From contig OMXK01000003.1 of the NCBI GenBank assembly GCA_900314995.1, positions 1 to 44,867 of the forward strand: a stretch of DNA of 44,867 nt, read 5' to 3'. Source of the stretch: an uncultured Prevotella sp. GTDB taxonomy: Bacteria > Bacteroidota > Bacteroidia > Bacteroidales > Bacteroidaceae. Shown here piece after piece: positions 19,031 to 27,646 of this stretch. A program made the translations under genes and the position numbers. Positions within the stretch are counted from its first letter, which is position 1; each line of letters opens with the position of its first letter. The notes beneath the pieces were generated by a model. That model was not told the origin of the DNA. It saw nothing but the letters and a program-made list of their open reading frames with translations, and did not search any database.

Positions 19031-19948
19031 CTAGACCAGCAGCAGGCCAATACTGACGCACAAACCGTAGACAAAGATATTACGCGCTGTTTCTCCCAAG
19101 CAGAGATTCAGCGCTTTTCCTTGATTGATGCGCTTGATCTTCAGATATGTCAGGATGTGAAGCAACAGATAGATGAAGGGAAACACGAACGCCAGCAGAT
19201 GACCGTTCATCCAGAACGTGCCGCCCAGGATGACAGCACCGACGCCGACACCCAGATACAGCTGCAAGCCGGCTTCAGCCCCCAGTTTCACAATGATGGT
19301 GTTCTTGCCCGCCTCGCGGTCGTTATCACGGTCGCGGAAATTGTTCACGATCAGCAGCGCGTCGATCACGAGTCCGCAGGCGACGGAGGCCAGGAATACC
19401 TGCCAGGTAACCGTATGCAGTTGCACATAATACGTGCAGCACACCGGCACGATGCCGAAGAACACCAGCACCAGCAGGTCGCCCAGGCCCTGATAGGAGA
19501 AAAAGGTCGTATAGAGGAAGGCGAACACCACGCAGAGTGCCCCGACGAGAATCATCTCCAGCCCGCCGAAATATGCCAGCGGGAGCCCGATGACGCAGGC
19601 CGCACAAGTGGTTGCCGCGATTGCCTTCTTCATCGAGTCGAGCTTCACCCATCCCTGCGCACAAGCCCTGCGCGGCCCCAGGCGCGTCTCAGCATCGTCG
19701 GTGCCGTTGGCAAAGTCGAAGAAGTCGTTGATGAAGTTTGCATCGATCTGCATGGCAAAGGAGAACAGCAGGCACAACAGCGCCGCCGTCCAGCTGAACG
19801 TGCCCTCCTCGTAGAAATCCCTGGCGTCGGTAAAGGCCAGCACCACCCCGATCATCACGGGCACAGCGGCGCCGGAGAGCGTCTTAGGGCGCGCTGCCAG
19901 CAGCCACGCTTTCAGCGAATCGGTCTTAATTAGTGTCTCTTCCATCAT
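19031..19948 (-). CDS. menA: 1,4-dihydroxy-2-naphthoate polyprenyltransferase
   Basis: Inner-membrane UbiA-family enzyme that attaches the polyprenyl tail in menaquinone synthesis. 305 residues. The first Asp-rich motif is INDFFDFANGTDDAETRLGP, near residue 75. The second is NNFRDRDNDREAGKNTI, near residue 200. Eight or nine hydrophobic helices are apparent. ATG codons at 19948 and 19945 are both possible. It is divergent from the HD protein across a 68-base promoter region and convergent with the porin gene, 11 bases apart. Confidence 0.93.
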   Translation of the reverse strand: MMEETLIKTDSLKAWLLAARPKTLSGAAVPVMIGVVLAFTDARDFYEEGTFSWTAALLCLLFSFAMQIDANFINDFFDFANGTDDAETRLGPRRACAQGWVKLDSMKKAIAATTCAACVIGLPLAYFGGLEMILVGALCVVFAFLYTTFFSYQGLGDLLVLVFFGIVPVCCTYYVQLHTVTWQVFLASVACGLVIDALLIVNNFRDRDNDREAGKNTIIVKLGAEAGLQLYLGVGVGAVILGGTFWMNGHLLAFVFPFIYLLLHILTYLKIKRINQGKALNLCLGETARNIFVYGLCVSIGLLLV

Positions 19949-19967
19949 TATTTTCCGAATTTTCTTG

Positions 19968-19975
19968 CAAAAGTA
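19968..19975 (-). promoter_or_regulatory. -7 promoter element of menA
   Basis: TACTTTTG on the minus strand, 19 bases upstream of the menA ATG. Confidence 0.55.
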
Positions 19976-19987
19976 ATCAGTTTTTCG

Positions 19988-19995
19988 TAAATTTG
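19988..19995 (+). promoter_or_regulatory. -7 promoter element of the HD-protein gene
   Basis: TAAATTTG lies 21 bases before the ATG at 20017. It is divergent from, and close to, the menA element. Confidence 0.55.
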
Positions 19996-20016
19996 CAAAA
20001 ATATTCGCAACAATTT

Positions 20017-20664
20017 ATGATTAGCAACAGCCCTAGCCTTGATCTGGTGGAGTTTGTCGAGACCCAGATTCTTCCCCGTTATGCAGCCTTCGACCGCGCT
20101 CACAACCTCGAGCACGTCACCCGTGTCATCCGCCGTTCCATCGAGCTCGTCAAGAGCACGGGGGCCGATATCAACATGGTCTACGCCATCGCCGCGTATC
20201 ACGATCTGGGGATGATCGGCCATCGGGCCGACCATCATATCCGCGGGGGTAAGATCCTGGCGGCCGATGCACGGCTGAAGAAATGGTTCTCGCCCGAACA
20301 GATAAAGATCATGCGCGAAGCCGTTGAGGATCATCGGGCTTCTGCCAGCCGGGCGCCCCGCAGCATCTATGGGAAGATTGTGGCCGAGGCCGACCGCGAC
20401 ATCGACACCGGGATCGTCATCCGCCGCACCGTTCAGTTCGGGCTGGCCAACTATCCCGAGCTCGACAAAGAGGGACAATGGAAGCGCTTCAAGGAGCACA
20501 TGGACAACAAATACTCCAAAGACGGCTATATCCGCCTGTGGATTCCCAACTCGCCCAACGCAGCAAAGCTCAGCGAGCTGCGCGGTCTGATCGCCCAGCC
20601 CCAGCTGTTGCGCGCGGCTTTCGACAAGTGCTTCGAGGAAGAAACGGCGGCTCCTGCTACATGA
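20017..20664 (+). CDS. HD-domain phosphohydrolase of unknown substrate
   Basis: 215 residues. HD-superfamily metal ligands are visible as HNLEHVTRV, AYHDLGMIGH and EDHRAS, with a following Asp in ADRDID. The family hydrolyses phosphomonoesters, nucleotides or cyclic nucleotides. Nothing in the sequence singles out the substrate. The ATG at 20017 is preferred, since an in-frame extension to 19933 would overlap both promoters and the menA start. The last 8 bases overlap the convergent small membrane gene. Confidence 0.85.
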   Translation: MISNSPSLDLVEFVETQILPRYAAFDRAHNLEHVTRVIRRSIELVKSTGADINMVYAIAAYHDLGMIGHRADHHIRGGKILAADARLKKWFSPEQIKIMREAVEDHRASASRAPRSIYGKIVAEADRDIDTGIVIRRTVQFGLANYPELDKEGQWKRFKEHMDNKYSKDGYIRLWIPNSPNAAKLSELRGLIAQPQLLRAAFDKCFEEETAAPAT

Positions 20665-20812
20665 AATACAAGTAGTACACCGCAGCCAGGATGACGATCA
20701 GAGCGATGAGCACGACCGACTTCACCAGACAGGTTGTCACCTTCTTAACCACGAGGAAGGCCACGATGACGGCCACCAGCACGAAAATATAATAGCCCAG
20801 ATTATCCATCAT
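20657..20812 (-). CDS. Small membrane protein, 51 aa
   Basis: The frame begins MMDNLGYYIFVLVAVIVAFL and ends LAAVYYLYFM. It has two hydrophobic helices separated by VKKVTTCLVKS. Its ATG at 20812 overlaps the TGA of the rluA-type gene (ATGA), which indicates translational coupling. The ATG at 20809 is an alternative. The stop lies within the end of the convergent HD gene. The two-helix topology and the coupling support a real gene of unknown function. Confidence 0.75.
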   Translation of the reverse strand: MMDNLGYYIFVLVAVIVAFLVVKKVTTCLVKSVVLIALIVILAAVYYLYFM

Positions 20813-21705
20813 TTGAACATTTTTCTGAATACGACAGGTATCGGTGTCTCAAACTCCATCGCCTCGCCCGTAACGGGATGATGAAAACACAGCAGCCAGG
20901 CATGCAGACACAAGCGGTGAAGCGGGTCGTCGCCGTTGCCGTATTTCGGGTCGCCGCATACGGGATGCCCCATGTCAGCCGAGTGTACGCGGATCTGATT
21001 CTTGCGCCCTGTCTCCAGCTTAAACTCCACAAGCGTGTGCTCCGTCGTGCGCGCCAGAACACGATAATGTGTTACTGCATACTTTCCACCGTTATCCGTT
21101 GGCGATGAGAAAGTTACGTAAGCCTTGTTGTCCTTCAGCCAATTGGCAATTGTGCCCTCATCGTCCTTCATCTCACCCGAGCAGACGGCCACGTAACGGC
21201 GGTCGTACACGATTTCGTGCCAATGGTGCTCAAGGATCTGTTCGGTCTCCATATCCTTCGCGTAGACCATCAGACCGCTCGTATCGCGATCGAGCCGGTG
21301 CACCACGTGAGCCGTACATTTCTGGCGCGACTTCTTGAAATAGTCGTCGAGCACCGACTTCACGTTCAGGCTCGAGTGCCCGGCAGCCATCGAGAGGATA
21401 CCCTCGGCCTTCTCGATGACGATGAGCCACTTGTCCTCATACACGATTTTCACATAGCGGCTCTTGAAGCCCTGCTGGTTGCGCTTCGTCTTGCTCACGG
21501 CGATCTTCATGCCGCGCTCAAGCGGATAGTCAAACTGGCTCACGGTCTTACCGTTCACCCTGATACCCCTGCCCTGCAGCGTGGCCTTGATCTTCGTACG
21601 CGACTGCTGCACGTTCTGCAACAGCCACTCCAGCAGCGGCATCGGTTCTGCCACCGTATAGTGCTCGTAGTCACCCTCACGATTATAGCCTGCGTTGTAT
21701 CTCAT
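20809..21705 (-). CDS. RluA-family 23S rRNA/tRNA pseudouridine synthase
   Basis: 298 residues. An S4-like N-terminal region (PLLEWLLQNVQQSRTKIKAT, then RGIRVNGKTVSQFD) is followed by the catalytic domain. The signature HRLDRDTSGLMVYAK is at residues 136-150, with Asp139 catalytic. The RluA-type end motif LETGRKNQIRVHSADMGHPV is present. It is closest in style to RluD/RluC enzymes, but the target uridine cannot be read from sequence. It is followed in an ATGA overlap by a 51-residue membrane protein. Confidence 0.92.
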   Translation of the reverse strand: MRYNAGYNREGDYEHYTVAEPMPLLEWLLQNVQQSRTKIKATLQGRGIRVNGKTVSQFDYPLERGMKIAVSKTKRNQQGFKSRYVKIVYEDKWLIVIEKAEGILSMAAGHSSLNVKSVLDDYFKKSRQKCTAHVVHRLDRDTSGLMVYAKDMETEQILEHHWHEIVYDRRYVAVCSGEMKDDEGTIANWLKDNKAYVTFSSPTDNGGKYAVTHYRVLARTTEHTLVEFKLETGRKNQIRVHSADMGHPVCGDPKYGNGDDPLHRLCLHAWLLCFHHPVTGEAMEFETPIPVVFRKMFK

Positions 21706-21733
21706 TGATGATCATTTACTCGTTTTCACGCTG

Positions 21734-21741
21734 CAAAGTTA
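21734..21741 (-). promoter_or_regulatory. -7 promoter element of the rluA-type gene
   Basis: TAACTTTG on the minus strand, 28 bases before the ATG at 21705. Confidence 0.6.
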
Positions 21742-21870
21742 CGGAAAATCGAGTGAAATACAAAACAAACTGCCATTTTTCCGCACTACACACATCAAGA
21801 AAATGGATACTCTGCCGAATATCGACAAAGTATCCACAACATTTAGTATAATTAGTAACAGTTGTATGTA

Positions 21871-23277
21871 TCAATAGAACTTGAAGTATCTGCGGGCGTT
21901 GTTGTACGAGATATCCTCCACCATGCGACCGAGGATCTCCTCGTCGTTGGGCAGCAGGCCCTTCTCCACATCGTTGCCGAGCAGGTTGCAGAGGATGCGG
22001 CGGAAATACTCGTGGCGCGGGTAAGAGAGGAACGAGCGCGAGTCGGTCAGCATACCTACGAAGCGGCTCAGCAGACCCAGCACCGAGAGGGCGTTCATCT
22101 GGCGGATCATGCCGTCCATCTGGTCGTTGAACCACCAGCCCGAACCGAACTGTATCTTGCCGGGCTCGCCGCCCTGGAAGTTACCCAGCATCGTGGCGAT
22201 CACCTCGTTGGCGCAGGGGTTCAGCGTGTAGAGGATGGTGCGTGTCAACTTGCCCTTCATGTTCAGCCTGTTCAGGAAGTGCGACATAGCCTTCGCCGTG
22301 TTGAACTCGCCGATTGAGTCAAAGCCCGTGTCGGCACCCAGCTGATTGTACATCGCGGTATTGTTGTCGCGGATAGCGCCATAGTGGAACTGCTGGGTCC
22401 AGTCGCTGTCGGCATCCATCTCGGCCATCACTGAGAGGAAGCAGTTCTTGAACTGGCGGATCTCGAGGTTAGAGAGCTGCTGGCCGCGCATGGCCTTCTC
22501 GAAGATGGTCTCGATCTGAGAGTCGGTATATTCCTCGTCGTAGAACTCCTCGATACCGTGATCGGAGAGCTTACAGCCCTGCTCTGCGAAGAAGTCGTGA
22601 CGCTTCTGCAGGGCGTCGACCATATCGGCAAACTTCGTGATGCTCACGCCGCTCACCTGAGCCAGCTGCTCTACGTATTTCGGGAACTCTGGCTTCTCGA
22701 TGTTCATCGCCTTGTCGGGGCGCCAGGCGGGAATCATGATGGGATCGTCCTGCGCCTTGTGCTTGGCATACTCGATGTGGTTGTGCAGGTCGTCGACGGG
22801 ATCGTCGGTGGTGCAGACACACTCCACGTTGTAGTGCTTCATCAGTCCGCGGGCTGAGAACTCGGGCTGCTTCAGCTTCTCGTTACACTCGTCGAAGATC
22901 TCGCGGGCCGTCTTGGGGTTCAACTGCTTGGTGATGCCGAAGGCGGTCTTCAGCTCCAGATGCGTCCAGTGATACAGCGGGTTGCGGAAGGTGTAAGGCA
23001 CCGTCTCGGCCCACTTCTCAAACTTTTCCCAGTCGCTGGTATCCTTGCCCGTGCAGTATTTCTCGTCGATGCCGTTCGTACGCATGGCGCGCCACTTATA
23101 GTGGTCGCCGCCGAGCCACAGCTCCGTGATGCTCTTGAAACGATGGTCGTTGGCCACCATTTCGGGGATCAGGTGACAGTGATAGTCGATGATAGGCATC
23201 TTGGCCGCATGGTTGTGATACAGGTCCTGAGCCGTCTTGGTCTCCAGAACGAAGTTATCGTCATTGAATTGCTTCAT
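21871..23277 (-). CDS. uxaC: Glucuronate isomerase
   Basis: Converts D-glucuronate to fructuronate, and galacturonate to tagaturonate, in hexuronate catabolism. 468 residues, the normal length. The amidohydrolase-fold metal motif is MPIIDYHCHLIPEMVANDHR near residue 28. Family motifs GSGWWFNDQMDGM and LSVLGLLSRFVGMLTDSRSF lie near the C-terminus. The ATG at 23277 follows its -7 element. A longer in-frame reading to 23646 merely runs into the opposite strand of ansA. No other hexuronate genes are adjacent. Confidence 0.96.
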   Translation of the reverse strand: MKQFNDDNFVLETKTAQDLYHNHAAKMPIIDYHCHLIPEMVANDHRFKSITELWLGGDHYKWRAMRTNGIDEKYCTGKDTSDWEKFEKWAETVPYTFRNPLYHWTHLELKTAFGITKQLNPKTAREIFDECNEKLKQPEFSARGLMKHYNVECVCTTDDPVDDLHNHIEYAKHKAQDDPIMIPAWRPDKAMNIEKPEFPKYVEQLAQVSGVSITKFADMVDALQKRHDFFAEQGCKLSDHGIEEFYDEEYTDSQIETIFEKAMRGQQLSNLEIRQFKNCFLSVMAEMDADSDWTQQFHYGAIRDNNTAMYNQLGADTGFDSIGEFNTAKAMSHFLNRLNMKGKLTRTILYTLNPCANEVIATMLGNFQGGEPGKIQFGSGWWFNDQMDGMIRQMNALSVLGLLSRFVGMLTDSRSFLSYPRHEYFRRILCNLLGNDVEKGLLPNDEEILGRMVEDISYNNARRYFKFY

Positions 23278-23315
23278 AATGCTGTTTGTTTTAGTTGTTC
23301 GATTAAATTTTGTTG

Positions 23316-23323
23316 CAAAGATA
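23316..23323 (-). promoter_or_regulatory. -7 promoter element of uxaC
   Basis: TATCTTTG on the minus strand, 38 bases before the uxaC ATG. Confidence 0.65.
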
Positions 23324-23346
23324 ATCATTTTTTCAGAGAAAACACC

Positions 23347-23354
23347 TATCTTTG
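23347..23354 (+). promoter_or_regulatory. -7 promoter element of ansA
   Basis: TATCTTTG lies 31 bases before the ansA ATG. It is divergent from the uxaC element. Confidence 0.65.
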
Positions 23355-23385
23355 CAACAAAAATACCACGTAAACGTTTGTTTTT

Positions 23386-24417
23386 ATGCGCAGCAGGATT
23401 CTTCTCATCTATACAGGCGGCACCATCGGCATGAACCGCAACCCAAGGACGGGCGCCCTCGAGCCCTTCGACTTCGAGCATCTCGCCGTCCATGTACCCG
23501 AGCTTCAGCAGTTCGACACCCAGATCGACACTTTCCAGTTTACGCCTCCGATCGACTCCAGCGACATGACGCCCGCCCGCTGGACGGACATCTCCCGCTG
23601 CATCGCCGACCGCTACGAACAGTACGACGGCTTCGTGGTGCTTCACGGCACCGACACGATGGCCTACACCGCCTCTGCCCTCTCCTACATGCTGGAGAAC
23701 CTGACGAAGCCCGTCATCTTCACCGGCTCACAGCTGCCGATAGGCCAGCTGCGCACCGACGGCAAGGAGAACCTGATCACCGCCGTAGAGATAGCCGCCG
23801 CGAAGGATGCCGAGGGCCGTGCGATGGTGCCCGAGGTGGGCATCTGCTTCGGAGGCCACCTGCTGCGCGGCAACCGCACCACGAAGCAGAGCGCCGAGGA
23901 GTTCAATGCCTTCGAGTCGTTCAACTACCCCCATCTCGTCGAGGCGGGCGTCAACATCACCTATCACCGCGACCGCATCCTGAGGCCCGACTTCTCGAAG
24001 CCGATGAAGCCCCACTTCAGGCTCGACAACAACGTGATCATCTTCTCGCTCTTCCCCGGCATCCGCGAAGACCTCATCCGGCACATCATCCACACGCCCA
24101 ACCTGAAGGCCATCGTGATGCGCACCTTCGGCTCGGGCAACGCCCCGCAGAGCCCCTGGCTGCTCAACGCCCTGCGCGAGGGCACGAAGAACGGCAAGGT
24201 GATCGTCAACATCTCGCAGTGCATGCAGGGCGCCGTGGAGATGAGCCGCTACGACTGCGGCTACCATCTGCAGGAGGCGGGCGTCATCAGCGGCAAGGAT
24301 CAGACCGTCGAGTCGGCCGTCACCAAGCTGATGTTCCTCCAGTCGCACTACGAAAACGACCCGCAGACCGTGCGCCAGCTGATGACGCAGAGCCTGCGGG
24401 GTGAAATCACAGTATAG
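23386..24417 (+). CDS. ansA: Type I (cytosolic) L-asparaginase
   Basis: Hydrolyses asparagine to aspartate and ammonia. 343 residues with no signal peptide, which favours type I. The two catalytic motifs are YTGGTIGM (Thr13) and HGTDTMAYTASALSYML (Thr89, Asp90), followed by FTGSQLPIGQLRTDGKENL. The downstream gap holds one 32-bp palindromic repeat rather than a recognisable terminator. Confidence 0.95.
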   Translation: MRSRILLIYTGGTIGMNRNPRTGALEPFDFEHLAVHVPELQQFDTQIDTFQFTPPIDSSDMTPARWTDISRCIADRYEQYDGFVVLHGTDTMAYTASALSYMLENLTKPVIFTGSQLPIGQLRTDGKENLITAVEIAAAKDAEGRAMVPEVGICFGGHLLRGNRTTKQSAEEFNAFESFNYPHLVEAGVNITYHRDRILRPDFSKPMKPHFRLDNNVIIFSLFPGIREDLIRHIIHTPNLKAIVMRTFGSGNAPQSPWLLNALREGTKNGKVIVNISQCMQGAVEMSRYDCGYHLQEAGVISGKDQTVESAVTKLMFLQSHYENDPQTVRQLMTQSLRGEITV

Positions 24418-24449
24418 TTTTGCAACTTGGGGCCTGGCCCCAGCGAGCA
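24418..24449. repeat. 32-bp hairpin repeat, copy 1
   Basis: The unit begins TTTTGCAACTTGGGG, contains GGGGCCTGGCCCC (a 6-bp inverted repeat) and ends CCCAGCGAGCA. It recurs exactly at 25409-25440, so the two copies flank the lipoprotein gene. Read on the minus strand, CTCGCTGGGGCCAGG matches the left arm of the 82-bp element, CTCGCTAGGGTCAGG. Confidence 0.85.
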
Positions 24450-24451
24450 GT

Positions 24452-25378
24452 TTATTTGTTGGTCTTCATGAAGCGGAAGTCGATGCCGCCGCCGAAATCG
24501 CCGATGCGGTCATCCGACATCCCCATCATCTGAAACTTCTTGCCATCTTTCTCCACCACATATCCGCGAACCTTATCGGCCTTCAGCTGCTCGGCAGTCA
24601 TCTCCTTGCCGCTGAACGTGTGATAGCATTTCACGCCCTTAGCCTCAAAGACCTCAGCCAGTTTGTTATGGATGGCATCCATGTCGCCTTCGGCCAGCTG
24701 ATGGTCGCCGAAGAAACTGACGGCAATCGTTCCGCCGTTCGTAGCGCTAGCCATCTTCACAGTGCGCACATTGGGGATACCGGCCAGATCCTCAGCCTTG
24801 ATACCGAGCGCGTCGAAGGAGCCTTCGCTCTCCACCTGGTTCTTCAGCGGATTGAGCGATACAGAGAAGTTGTAGTCGATGTAGTATTCATCATCCCTCT
24901 CTACGATCTCGAAGGCGGGATTAGGCTCGTCGGCATAGTACTCGAAGCTCATAGGATTCTCGAAGTCGAAGCACAGCCTGAGCCGCATGTTGTTCTTCTC
25001 GCCAGGCAGATACAACAGGGCATCGGAATCCCTGCGGCCGTTGTCGATACGCTCCTGCGTATACTTGGGCACACGGAAACCCTTCTCCTGCAGTTTCTTC
25101 ACGTAGGCCTGCATCTCCTCCTTGGTCACACCGTTGTAATCTACCTGATACTGGTAGGAATTGTCGTTGGAGTCGAAACTCGTATACACGATGCGTCCCT
25201 TGGTCTCGATCTCTGGGATGCCGTACTTGTCGTAGACGGATGCCGGCCACTTGCCGTCAGCGAGGCCGCTGGCGTTGCCGCTTGATTCACCACTTGAGCT
25301 GCTGCTGCTCTTTCCTCCGCCGCAGGCCGTCAGCATGAGGGCCGCGATGCACATCAGTGCTAGATTCAGTTTTTTCAT
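24452..25378 (-). CDS. Lipoprotein of unknown function, 308 aa
   Basis: The signal MKKLNLALMCIAALMLTAC gives lipobox Cys19. It is followed by a Gly/Ser-rich linker (GGGKSSSSSSGESSG) that suggests export to the outer membrane. The mature part has no family that I recognise. It is mixed alpha/beta, with VTKEEMQAYVKKLQEKGFRV resembling a short regulatory-type alpha/beta unit. The ATG at 25378 is chosen, since the longer reading to 25441 starts inside the flanking repeat. The gene stands between two exact copies of a 32-bp repeat and has no clear -7 element. Confidence 0.75.
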   Translation of the reverse strand: MKKLNLALMCIAALMLTACGGGKSSSSSSGESSGNASGLADGKWPASVYDKYGIPEIETKGRIVYTSFDSNDNSYQYQVDYNGVTKEEMQAYVKKLQEKGFRVPKYTQERIDNGRRDSDALLYLPGEKNNMRLRLCFDFENPMSFEYYADEPNPAFEIVERDDEYYIDYNFSVSLNPLKNQVESEGSFDALGIKAEDLAGIPNVRTVKMASATNGGTIAVSFFGDHQLAEGDMDAIHNKLAEVFEAKGVKCYHTFSGKEMTAEQLKADKVRGYVVEKDGKKFQMMGMSDDRIGDFGGGIDFRFMKTNK

Positions 25379-25408
25379 AAGATGTTGGTTATAATGATAA
25401 ATTGTTGT

Positions 25409-25440
25409 TTTTGCAACTTGGGGCCTGGCCCCAGCGAGCA
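25409..25440. repeat. 32-bp hairpin repeat, copy 2
   Basis: Exact second copy of the 32-bp unit at 24418-24449, in the same orientation, 31 bases upstream of the lipoprotein ATG and 20 bases from the 82-bp copy 2. Confidence 0.85.
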
Positions 25441-25460
25441 ATATTTGAGGCAGGCATTGA

Positions 25461-25542
25461 GGCGGGGCCTCTCGCTAGGGTCAGGACCTGACGAGAAAGT
25501 CGCAAGCGACTTTACGTCAGTGCCAGACCCCAGTGAGAGGCG
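25461..25542. repeat. 82-bp nested palindromic repeat, copy 2
   Basis: Same orientation and length as 198-279, with three substitutions at unit positions 26, 44 and 62. Position 26 is the centre of the GTCAGG-N-CCTGAC palindrome and 44 is in the loop of the AAAGTCGC hairpin. Position 62 is an unpaired site of the internal loop. It lies 10 bases downstream of the OmpA-like gene, where it could act as an RNA 3' hairpin. Confidence 0.85.
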
Positions 25543-25552
25543 TTTGCTGTGC

Positions 25553-26839
25553 TCACTTCTTGATGAATTCTACGCGGCGGTTCTTGGCACGGCCGTCCTC
25601 GGTAGCGTTGTCGGCGACGGGTTCGTGAGAGCCCTTACCTACGGCACGCATGTTGAACGGATCGCAGCCTAAGCCCTCGAGTGCCTTCACGACGGCCTCA
25701 GCGCGCTGCTGTGAGAGCGGGTCGTTGATCTTGTCGGAGCCCTGGTTGTCGGTATGTCCCTGCACCTCAAAACGAGCCGTCGGGTTCTTCTTCATATAGT
25801 CGGCCACCTTCTGGATCTCCTCCATCGACTCCGGCTTCAGCGTAGCCTTGCCCGTCTCGAAGAGGATGTTGTTGGTCACGAACTTACCCGTCTCGGCAAT
25901 GGCCTTCTCGATGGCAGTCATACTCTGCTCATTGCGCTCATAGAGTGCTACCCCACCCTTGGCCAGGCGAATATTGGTGATGTAGTCCACATGATCCTCC
26001 CAGAATTCAGTCTCGACAGAGAACCAGTCCATAGCCTTGGCATTGGGGATGTTGATGATGCGCTTGCCATTCACATAAACTTTCAAGGCACGCTTGTTAA
26101 ACGACAGGGCGAAATGGTTCCAGTCATTCAGTTCCATGATATCCTCCAAAGACGTGTTTCCATCGACCCGATCATCACCATTCGGCTTTAAGATATACCA
26201 GCTCATCCTGTCCTGACTGAACCAAATCCGACTGTCATGACGGTCGTTCTCTGAACTCAGATACAAATTATAAGCCGTATTTGTCCCTTCCTTGCCTGTG
26301 GCAAAGAAATCGAACTCTAAGGTATAGAATTCTGGCAGATACTTCTTATTGCCGTCTTTTATCAGAGGCGTGATTTCAGTAGAAGACCCATGCTCGAACT
26401 TGATGGCCATCTTACCGTTCATCTTGGCGACCTCGGCATTATTATCAATCAAGTCCCACTTAGAGGGGAACTCTCCCATCTGCTCGCCCTGAAGGTTATC
26501 CTCGAAGATAACAACAGTACCTGGAACGAAGTCACTTTTCACTTCCTCGCCTTGGGCGGTCTTCTTCTTTGCAGTGGGGACACCATCCTCACTTACGGTA
26601 TCACCTTCGTCCGCATCGTCGTTGTCGCTTGCCTTCTTGGACTTGGACTGTTTGCTGTCCATATCAGGGTCCATGGCGTCGTCGACGGCCTCGGTCGTCT
26701 TGCTATCCACGTTGTTCTCTACAGTACGTTTGGCGGCGTCTTCAGCCACCTTACCCAGTTTCTTAAGCCATCCCTGAGCATCGGCTGTGCCAGCGCAGGC
26801 AAATGCTACGATGAGCATTAAAATCAGTTTTTTCATCAT
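25553..26839 (-). CDS. OmpA-family protein with a central laminin-G-like domain
   Basis: 428 residues. A signal peptide ([21 protein letters not shown]) leads into an acidic, low-complexity linker (residues about 45-100). A beta-sandwich resembling ConA/LamG domains follows (about 110-285, with [19 protein letters not shown] and [20 protein letters not shown]). The C-terminal peptidoglycan-binding OmpA domain is about 310-428, with [11 protein letters not shown] and [10 protein letters not shown] carrying the Asp and Arg that bind diaminopimelate. It probably anchors the outer membrane to the cell wall. The ligand of the middle domain is unknown. ATG 26836 is an alternative start. Confidence 0.88.
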   Translation of the reverse strand: MMKKLILMLIVAFACAGTADAQGWLKKLGKVAEDAAKRTVENNVDSKTTEAVDDAMDPDMDSKQSKSKKASDNDDADEGDTVSEDGVPTAKKKTAQGEEVKSDFVPGTVVIFEDNLQGEQMGEFPSKWDLIDNNAEVAKMNGKMAIKFEHGSSTEITPLIKDGNKKYLPEFYTLEFDFFATGKEGTNTAYNLYLSSENDRHDSRIWFSQDRMSWYILKPNGDDRVDGNTSLEDIMELNDWNHFALSFNKRALKVYVNGKRIINIPNAKAMDWFSVETEFWEDHVDYITNIRLAKGGVALYERNEQSMTAIEKAIAETGKFVTNNILFETGKATLKPESMEEIQKVADYMKKNPTARFEVQGHTDNQGSDKINDPLSQQRAEAVVKALEGLGCDPFNMRAVGKGSHEPVADNATEDGRAKNRRVEFIKK

Positions 26840-26881
26840 TGTGTTAGTTTTTATAAGTGATTTATTATTTCTGTTTGGGTG

Positions 26882-26889
26882 CAAATCTA
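26882..26889 (-). promoter_or_regulatory. -7 promoter element of the OmpA-like gene
   Basis: TAGATTTG on the minus strand, 42 bases before the ATG. Confidence 0.5.
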
Positions 26890-26963
26890 CGAATATTTTT
26901 GGAAATACGCAACAAATTATCGGAATTTTTCGCCATATTGTTGGTAATCTGACTATTTATCGC

Positions 26964-26971
26964 TATCTTTG
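26964..26971 (+). promoter_or_regulatory. -7 promoter element of rubrerythrin
   Basis: TATCTTTG lies 46 bases before the ATG at 27018. Confidence 0.65.
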
Positions 26972-27017
26972 CATCGCAATGAGCGTAATTATTCACCAAC
27001 TAAAACAAAATACGATT

Positions 27018-27560
27018 ATGAAAGAACTGAAAGGAACAAAGACCGAGAAGAACCTGCAGGAAGCATTCGCAGGCGAGAGTCAGGCACGCAACAAGTACAG
27101 CTACTGGGCCTCGAAGGCCAAGAAGGACGGTTACGTACAGATAGCCGCCATCTTCGAGGAGACGGCCAACAACGAGAAGGAGCACGCCAAGATGTGGTTC
27201 AAGCTGCTGGAGGGCGGCAGCATCAAGTCGACGCCTGAGAACCTTGAGGCGGCAGCCAGCGGCGAGAACTTCGAGTGGACTGATATGTATGCCCGCATGG
27301 CCCGCGAGGCCCGCGAGGAAGGCTTCGACGAGATAGCCGAGAAGTTTGAGGGTGTGGCCAAGATCGAGCAGGAGCACGAGGCGCGCTATCGCAAGCTGCT
27401 CGACAATATAAATAAGGAACGCGTGTTCTCGAAGGACGGCGACGTGATCTGGCAGTGTGCCAACTGCGGTCATATCGTAGTCGGCAAGAAGGCGCCCGAG
27501 GTCTGCCCCGTCTGCGACCATCCGCAGGCTTACTTCCAGGTGAAGGCCGAGAACTACTAA
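27018..27560 (+). CDS. rbr: Rubrerythrin
   Basis: Non-haem di-iron peroxidase that reduces hydrogen peroxide in anaerobes. 180 residues. The four-helix ferritin-like part contains the iron ligands in [26 protein letters not shown] and [12 protein letters not shown]. The C-terminal rubredoxin domain has CANCGHIV and [11 protein letters not shown], the two Cys pairs for the FeS4 site. The ATG at 27018 is preferred, because the longer in-frame reading covers the promoter. It is followed by a GC-rich hairpin. Confidence 0.96.
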   Translation: MKELKGTKTEKNLQEAFAGESQARNKYSYWASKAKKDGYVQIAAIFEETANNEKEHAKMWFKLLEGGSIKSTPENLEAAASGENFEWTDMYARMAREAREEGFDEIAEKFEGVAKIEQEHEARYRKLLDNINKERVFSKDGDVIWQCANCGHIVVGKKAPEVCPVCDHPQAYFQVKAENY

Positions 27561-27562
27561 GG

Positions 27563-27596
27563 AGCCCCTCCCTAACCCTCCCCAAAGGGGGAGGGA
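27563..27596. repeat. GC-rich dispersed-type hairpin after rubrerythrin
   Basis: CCCTCCCC and GGGGAGGG form an 8-bp stem around AAA, preceded by a second CCCCTCCCT. I remember this sequence type as recurring between genes in many Bacteroidota genomes. No T-run follows, so a terminator role is doubtful. Confidence 0.6.
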
Positions 27597-27646
27597 ATTC
27601 AGATAGAGCAGCTTTCGCTCAGAATAGGCGGGATTATTTTAATTAT

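Noticed and set aside
23278-23646. N-terminal extension of glucuronate isomerase to 23646
   Set aside because: The extension overlaps the divergent ansA gene and both promoters. The known family start is at 23277.
25290-25325. CTG/AGC trinucleotide run in the lipoprotein gene
   Set aside because: It simply encodes the Ser-rich linker after the lipobox, and trinucleotide changes would not alter the frame.
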